Source: Alitta virens (lineage: Eukaryota; Annelida; Polychaeta; Phyllodocida; Nereididae). From it: a stretch of DNA of 64,000 nt. The stretch covers positions 27,783,227 to 27,847,226 of the forward strand of contig OW028576.1 in the NCBI GenBank assembly GCA_932294295.1, in the 5' to 3' direction. The notes under the pieces are model-generated. The model saw only the letters and a program-made list of their open reading frames with translations, had not been told where the DNA came from and ran no database searches. The position numbers and the translations under genes were made by a program. Positions 57,359-64,000 of the stretch are shown piece by piece. Each line of letters begins with the position of its first letter. Positions within the stretch are counted from its first letter, which is position 1.

Positions 57359-59676
57359 CTCTGATCCTAATGTATCGTGAAGTAATAAAATTTTGATTTT
57401 ATTATTCATGTATGTATGGCACTGCTCTACACTGAAGAATAAAACTTTATAATAATGTTAATACATCGGTGTTTGTATTGATATCCACATTTTATTTGAC
57501 AAGAAACTAATCGACTGTTGAAAGTATTGTATTAATAGCACTACCTTTATCTACCTACACATTAATATATATAGAGATGTTACCCAATGATTGAGGGCAT
57601 ATAATAGATGAAAGGGATTCAATGAAAAGGAGCTTATACTTACTAAAATTATAAATGCCTGAAACATAAAGAAAACTAACCGGATATTATTTTTTGCCTG
57701 AAACGTGAAAAATAGCAGTCTCAAAAGTTCAAGATATGTATTTTACAGTACATGTTTTTGTTGATGGGCTGTAGGACTGTTACGTTTACGTCAGATAGGT
57801 TTTTAGGACGTTGGTCTAAACCCACCTCGGGACATTAATCAGCCTTGTGTTCCAAGTTCTTTTTTTTAGGTCATTACTATCCAGTCATCTTGGATGTTCA
57901 AAGCTACAGTAACTAATGTCAATTGAGTTCAAAACTTCGTAGTTCGCAATTTAAGACAGCTTAACTTATTAGAAAAGCATCCTTATTATCATAACACAAA
58001 CAGATTTAGTTGATTTACTTCTAGACCTTAATTACATAATGTTAACTTGGCTCAATGATCCTGCTGCAGCACCGCGATCATACAGGCTAGTGTGCACTAC
58101 ACAGATCATCAGTTAATATGTCATGGCATTAATATGAAAATATATATTATACATCTGGCCAGTATCCAGGATATTTTCGGGGGGGGGGTGGTGTATAGGG
58201 GTGCTTGCTGTTGCATTTTCAGTAATTTTTGTGCATTTCCGGGGGAGGTCTGTCCATGGGGGTGGGGGAAGGGGGGTTGCGGACACACCCTTGTACCCCC
58301 CCCCCGGCTACGGGCCTATAAAACGCGGACTAGCCCGGACTCACGGACCTGGTCTCGCGGACCCAGACTCACAAACCCCCCCTCCCCCCATATTGCTTCC
58401 CTCTCCTTGCACCCAAAGTAAAATATCTTGCAATCAATGCCAATGGTCTTTTAAAATTGCTTAATTGCAGTTAACAGCTTCATTCACAATTATGATAGCA
58501 CTTAAGACTTCAGACAATATTCCAAAGATAATACTGATTTTATGATGAAGCTCTATGCTCTGTGCTCTGTGTGTGAATTAGTAATTATCGTTTGATAAAT
58601 ATTCAAGCACTAGTTTTTTTTTGTTTTGTTTTTTGTTACTTGTAATTTTTATTTTATTTGATACTCTGCCACATCACTGGCGGATCCAGGGGGGGGGGGG
58701 TGGCAAATTGTTTGCTGGCCCGTTGCGTCTACGCTTAGGCAGGTCCCAGCCAAGGGGACATTGGGGTCATGCCCTACCCCCTAGCAACCTTTATTTCTAT
58801 CATAGACCATAAAATGACCGAGAGGGAGATCTAACTGTCATGCTTTTGCCCCATACAGTCGAGCTGAATCCATCAGTGTGCCACACAAGGCATATGCCTT
58901 TTGCAAAATAAATTGAAGTAATTAAGGTTTAAATAATATATTATACATCAGGCCAGTAGCCAGGATATTTTGAAGGTTCAAAACAAACCGATGTAGTGGG
59001 GTTTCAGGTCATTTGGGACTACATGAAAGAAGTACAGTAATCCAGAATTCCTAAAAAAAAAAAACCTTTCTATGTTTTTTACACATACTTGATTATTCGC
59101 TTAGGTATCTCGTGATATTTTGATAAATATTAGGGTTTAAAAAGTCAGAAGTTAACAGTTTATGAGTGCCTATTGTTTGCTACAGAAGCCTGGCTCAGGT
59201 GGGTCAACTCCAAGGTCAACCTTACATCTGCAATTATACATGGCGGAGTCTATGCTGAGTCCGTAACCAAGCCCGTGAGACCGGGACCGAGTCCCTTCCC
59301 AGAGGGGAGGGGTGGGGGGGGGGGCTCTAAGTCAGGGTGCCCCATTGCACTGCAGCCCTAACACAGCTCTTTGGTAGCTCGTATACCACTATCATTCATC
59401 TGAACTTGTTGAAATTAGAATTCTAATTTCACCAAGATCATATATGAAAGCATTTTCCCAGTCAAACATTTATCACAACATATCCCCTCTTCGTTAAAAT
59501 TTTTTCTCATCTCCCAAAACTACGTTCTGCATGTTACATATGTTACTAGTGAGTTTTTGATAATCCACTTTGAAATGTGTTTACCCAAAACGCAAAAGTG
59601 ACCGCATCATTTGACTTTATTAGATTGAAATATGCATACCATTCAATATACAGTGTAAATTACCTAACAATATCAC

Positions 59677-59724
<48 letters not shown>

Positions 59725-62660
59725 ATATATATATGTACTTTTGCAATACTTTGTCTTTGTAAAATAAATAGAAACTTGTAGACACCTATATCATAAATCC
59801 AAATTAATAACTAATAAATAAAATACGTAGGCACAATGAGTATATTTGAAACCAGAAATCAATCTCAGTTAGGCGTTTTCTTTTTTTTTTTTTTTTTTTG
59901 TGTGTGTAGTTTGAAGCTCTAGGTATATGTGTAGAGAAAATACACTCAATTTTATCAAGGTATATGTGGCAAAGGGGTGGGGGGCATATGGCAGGTCAGT
60001 TGAATCCCTCGAAGGGCTGGAAACTCTGTTAACAGTGCATGGTGTCATCAGACTCATGCTGAGACTGCCTGAAAAACCCTAATTGGTCAAAGGTTCATCA
60101 CTTCTTTTGATCTTCAATGTGTGTAGTGACCCAATCATGTATACCCCTGTCTCAGATGTTGATTATTAAAATGAATTAATATTTAAATTGTATTTCCTGT
60201 TATCTTATGTATTTCTGACTGGATTAGTGTATGAATACTATGACTGAAAAACAGATGGACATTTATTTTTTAATCTTACTTTGATACATCATAATCTAAT
60301 ACACACTTAATTGTATAATGAATGAGTACATAGATAATAGTTAGTTAAAATTTGTTTTAAGTGCTAAAATTATAAGTCATATTAATTTTTTAGGAAAGTA
60401 ACTGCTCTTTGTCAAGTCATTAGGGAAGTGGTAAATGATATTGCAAGGTCATTATATCTCCACGCGCAATGCACATAGGAACTTTGAGTGTCTAATCCTT
60501 CTGGCACTGGCCACCCCATGATACCTCACAGGGTTGATGGCCATTTCAGGCTGATAATATTATCTCTATATGGCACCACTCCATTATCTGTATTTGTAAC
60601 ATAGGTTAACTGTAAGCAGGACTAAAGTCAAATAAGGTGACAACAGCAGACGAATACAACTAAAATAATAATGGATAATGCTGCTAGTCTTGTAACACAA
60701 CATTCATGAGCTTTGCAGTGATCCTGAAAAACTGATAGGGTAAAAAACAAAGACTGCACCTGCAGCATATTGGAAAAAATCTAAATAAGATACCAACTAA
60801 AAGTATGTAGCGTATGTAGACTGCTGGAACTCTTTTACTGGAATAATCATGTATATAGGTCACTGTGCCATATGACAGACAGCAGCAGCAGCAGCAGTGC
60901 AAAGACCACCAGAATACCCTGAATGTACAAAAAAAAGCTAAAGAAGTTAACTGTTATTAGGACATTTTCTTTGTAGTGCCCTTGAGTCCAAGTCACCTAT
61001 TTCACATCTTGGATAAGTCTTTTCTGGATTGTTAATAGTAGTTATTCCAGACACTGCAATATCACATCTTAGTGAAAATATTTAAGACATGATGTCCAAT
61101 AAGGTAGTTAAGACTATAATGTGTTATTATTCATTGTGACTTACCATAAGTATATCAATTTGATTAACAACAAGTTAAAATTCCAAGATATAATTCAAGG
61201 TTGAATAATAATTGAAACCCATTCACTGCCATTTATCTATTACCAATTTCTAACATGGCCTGGCATATTGGATAAATTTAAACCTTGCAATGAATATTTG
61301 CCCAAGTGTAAATGTTGACCTTAGATATGTGAACTTATTCATCGCGATATAACTTCTTCTTTGATATTTTCCAATGCACCAATGCAGAGATAGCAATTAG
61401 AGAAGTGTGTTAGGGTTAGGATTAGGTTTCATGGGTAGGGGTCAGATTAAGTTTTGAAAGTACTGTAATTTTGGCATTTCAGGGAAAATTTTCGTGTATA
61501 CATGTAGGTATGATAGTAGTTAATATGTGGAGGGAAAATATGACTTTCTCAGGTTTTTTTCGTTTTGCCCATTCCGTAAAACATAGCTGGTATAATAACA
61601 TGATCCAAAGACACAACTAGGCCATAAAGACTAATTATATACCAAATTATATTCATGCATATGCAATATAACATTGGTGTTCTGCTCCGGAATTTAGCGA
61701 AATGTGTTGCCACCTGCCCAGCACAGGGACAACATTTCACAGCAGTTACTACAATACCTTCTGCAAAATGTTTTGGTCGAGGGTTAAAAACTCGCGCCGT
61801 TTATTAACCACCATAACATCAAATTTTGTAACAAAGTCAAGCAGCTAAGAAGAGAAGAAAGGCATTGTCAAGGTAATGTTAATTGTTGCCAACATTCACA
61901 TGGAACCACCATTCTCTCCTTTTTATCTGTATAAATCATTTTGGAACTAGTGTATCCAAAGTTTTGTGATAACTTCATACATTCCTGGAATTAAAAAATC
62001 ATAAAATGATTTTGTGTAACCATGATAGCATTCCAAATCGTTTTGATGTAGAAGGATATAGAAACAATGCTGGCCCAATTTGGAATGCTATCTGGGAATT
62101 AATGGCTTTCAGATTGCTCGCTCACTCCCTATAACATATATTTTTTACAAGCAATTTTCAGAGGAATCTTACATATATTTTTGTTACGAAATGCATAGAT
62201 TGAATCATGTGCTTTAAAATCAATGAAAAGCATTACATTGTTAATTATTGTTTACTCATAAAAATATGTTGCACAATGTCTTGACACAATGTTATGTGAT
62301 ATATATTTAGATACAGCAATAGACATCTGGAGAAGATTGGTACTCCTGCAACAGGTCAGCATCACCAAGGTGAGCATCTGCTTCATTATTATTATTTTTG
62401 CATTGTCGAAGTGCTTAGAAATTATTGAGTTTTCAATATCTATAAATTATTGAACAGGGACATTAATGACCTAAACACTGTATATATATCGGTTATTGAA
62501 CCCGCACTATTAAGCAGCAAGTCTTTACCCCTCTTCAGGATTAGCAGCTGTCAAGTGAGTTGAAATTAAGCCCCGCCCATCTCATGGCTAGTGCATCATG
62601 ATTGGGTGTCCTTATTGTCACCCACAATTAAAATTTACCCACAATCCCCCTGCTATATCT
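57359..62660. other. Intergenic DNA with short repeats, no gene seen
   Basis: It holds two related stretches with GGCCAGTA(T/G)CCAGGATATTTT (58155 and 58951), several poly-G runs (58174, 58690, 59312), a TA microsatellite at 59683-59734 and a T run at 59881-59899. Short G-rich frames around 58092-58460 and 58621-58812 are compositional. No splice-supported exon was found. Confidence 0.6.
59683..59734. repeat. TA dinucleotide microsatellite
   Basis: Nearly perfect AT/TA repeat with a single interruption at 59711. Confidence 0.95.
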
Positions 62661-62667
62661 TCCTGGT

Positions 62668-62935
62668 ATAACTTATGGTTAGATGATGTGGATCACAATG
62701 AGTGCAGTCACTTAGAATACATTTATGGACTATTGAATTCCTGGAATTAGATGTTGTGGATCACAATGACAGTTTTGACAGTTTGAGGACTGTTGAATTC
62801 CTGGAATTAGATGTTGTGAATCACAATGACTGTATTGACAGTTTGAGGACTGTTGAATTCCTGGAATTAGATGTTGTGGATCACAATGACTGTATTGACA
62901 GTTTGAGGACTATTGAATTCCTGGAATTAGGTCTT
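62668..62935. repeat. 60-bp minisatellite, about four units
   Basis: Units begin with GACTATTGAATTCCTGG or GACTGTTGAATTCC at 62728, 62788, 62848 and 62908; a diverged partial copy precedes at 62668. Because 60 is divisible by three, a plus-strand frame stays open across all units (FLELDVV(D/N)HND repeated), but there is no flanking coding evidence. Confidence 0.85.
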
Positions 62936-64000
62936 TACTGCAAATGCATGGACCAGTATTCTGCCTTTGGCCTTCAAAGTATATAAAACATGTACATTCA
63001 TGAAGTAAGTCACATTTACTTTGATATTTCAATGTACATGCTAGCATTGTTTAACTGCATGATAAGTCTATTGTATGTATATCTATGCCTAGATGTTGCT
63101 GAGCCATCTAATATATGACCAGCCGCCACAGACAGATGTAATGATGAGATTTAACAGCTTAATAGTCCATTCCATGTTGCACATTTACCTGATTAGTGGG
63201 GTCTTTCACTAACCTCAGTTTAGACACCGATTGCAAGGCACATTCAATTAATATCTCTTGTGAAATGCCTGTTTTGGTAAATGTACACATTTACGTGAAT
63301 TTATATATCATCATTGTCCACATAAAATTGATGGGCACGATAAAAGGCATATAAAGTTATAAAGCCATGAGATCAGAGCATTTATATACCTGAGTATAGA
63401 GAAAAGTATTGATTTGTCAGAGTTTATAGGTTAAATAATCTCAAACTTGCTGGAATTTTTCTCCCCAGGTGTAACATGTTTCAGACAGATATCAGTTTGC
63501 ATAAAAATTAAAGAGCTCCTTATCACTCATTGTGTCATGGGTCCACAGCTCATTAAGTAAGAAGTGAACTATGAAAGATAATGAATATCAGTAATGTCCA
63601 GGGGGTGGAACTATATGCTTGTCTCATTTCATGTGTTATCTTCACCCCTTTTTATGTAATCAATTTGATAACAACATCTTTCGTCTACTCTTGCATAGAT
63701 TTGTCCACCCTATTTCATTAACATTCTTAAAATTCCTAGCTTCAATACATGTGTTCATAATAGCAAATGGATACACAAGTGAAACACAGTATAAAAGCAA
63801 CATTTATTTAAGTCTACTATCACAACTAAATAGTTATTCGTGTTTGTATAAATTAAACTGCTGCTGCTTATATCTAATAAATAATTTTGCTAAAATTGAG
63901 ATACATTGAAAATGTGACTGAAAAAAAGTCAAACCAATGCCAGTGTAACTCTGAGTTGGCATCTCTTAAGATGGGGCAGTAATGATGACGCCTGAATCTG
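62936..64000. other. Intergenic, no gene seen
   Basis: AT-rich DNA without a supported gene; ends with a copy of the dispersed repeat (63931-63985) also present at 53231. Confidence 0.55.

Noticed and set aside
58092..59361. Gly/Pro-rich plus-strand ORFs
   Set aside because: They run through poly-G/poly-C low-complexity tracts without start context or splice support.
62310..62370. Possible short exon between TATTTAG and AAG|GTGAGC
   Set aside because: Splice-like ends are present but there is no adjoining exon, frame or protein resemblance.

Overview
The window is eukaryotic nuclear DNA, AT-rich and probably from a marine invertebrate. A mollusc is the best guess, because the virus-like block recalls malacoherpesviruses, but the sequence alone does not settle the species. 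Spliced genes with GT/AG introns, a BEL/Pao retroelement, a LINE, Helentron-like elements, a satellite array and several minisatellites rule out a bacterium or a free virus genome.

Left edge (1-2850): a two-exon leucine-rich-repeat membrane protein gene on the minus strand, then a 38-bp tandem repeat carrying TGACGTCA boxes and an AGC microsatellite.

Virus-like island (about 2860-37060): tightly packed genes, nearly all intronless, on both strands, with start codons that touch or overlap. Recognisable products are a cyclin, a herpesvirus alkaline nuclease/YqaJ-type exonuclease, a RING protein and a second Cys-rich zinc-finger-like protein, a BIR+RING inhibitor of apoptosis, multispan membrane proteins, and a ~1230-codon soluble protein that is my candidate for the major capsid protein. 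I read this as an endogenous malacoherpesvirus-like (Herpesvirales-type) segment. Most genes are broken by single-base frameshifts or in-frame stops. A gag-pol BEL element without visible LTRs (11.36-17.4 kb) splits one viral gene. A 5'-truncated LINE (19.57-24.97 kb), whose ORF1 carries a NADAR domain plus an SGNH hydrolase, splits a small membrane-protein gene. The island ends abruptly at 37.06 kb, just after an orphan TATA box.

Repeat block (37.06-45.6 kb): head-to-tail non-autonomous elements of two families (A and B). Both have inverted 5'/subterminal-3' motifs, a 3' hairpin and a CTAG-TT end, the architecture of Helentron/Helitron-like elements, and both have multiplied 5' ends. Then come 2 kb of unassigned DNA and a ~2.9-kb array of a 79-bp satellite (47.65-50.56 kb).

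Right part (50.8-64 kb): one well-supported ten-exon gene (50842-57358, 363 aa) of unknown function with a C-terminal SH3/Tudor-like segment, followed by intergenic DNA with dispersed repeats, a TA microsatellite and a 60-bp minisatellite.

Several frameshifts lie at A runs, so consensus error must be excluded for those. The in-frame stops and transposon insertions cannot be explained that way and point to genuine decay of an old insertion.
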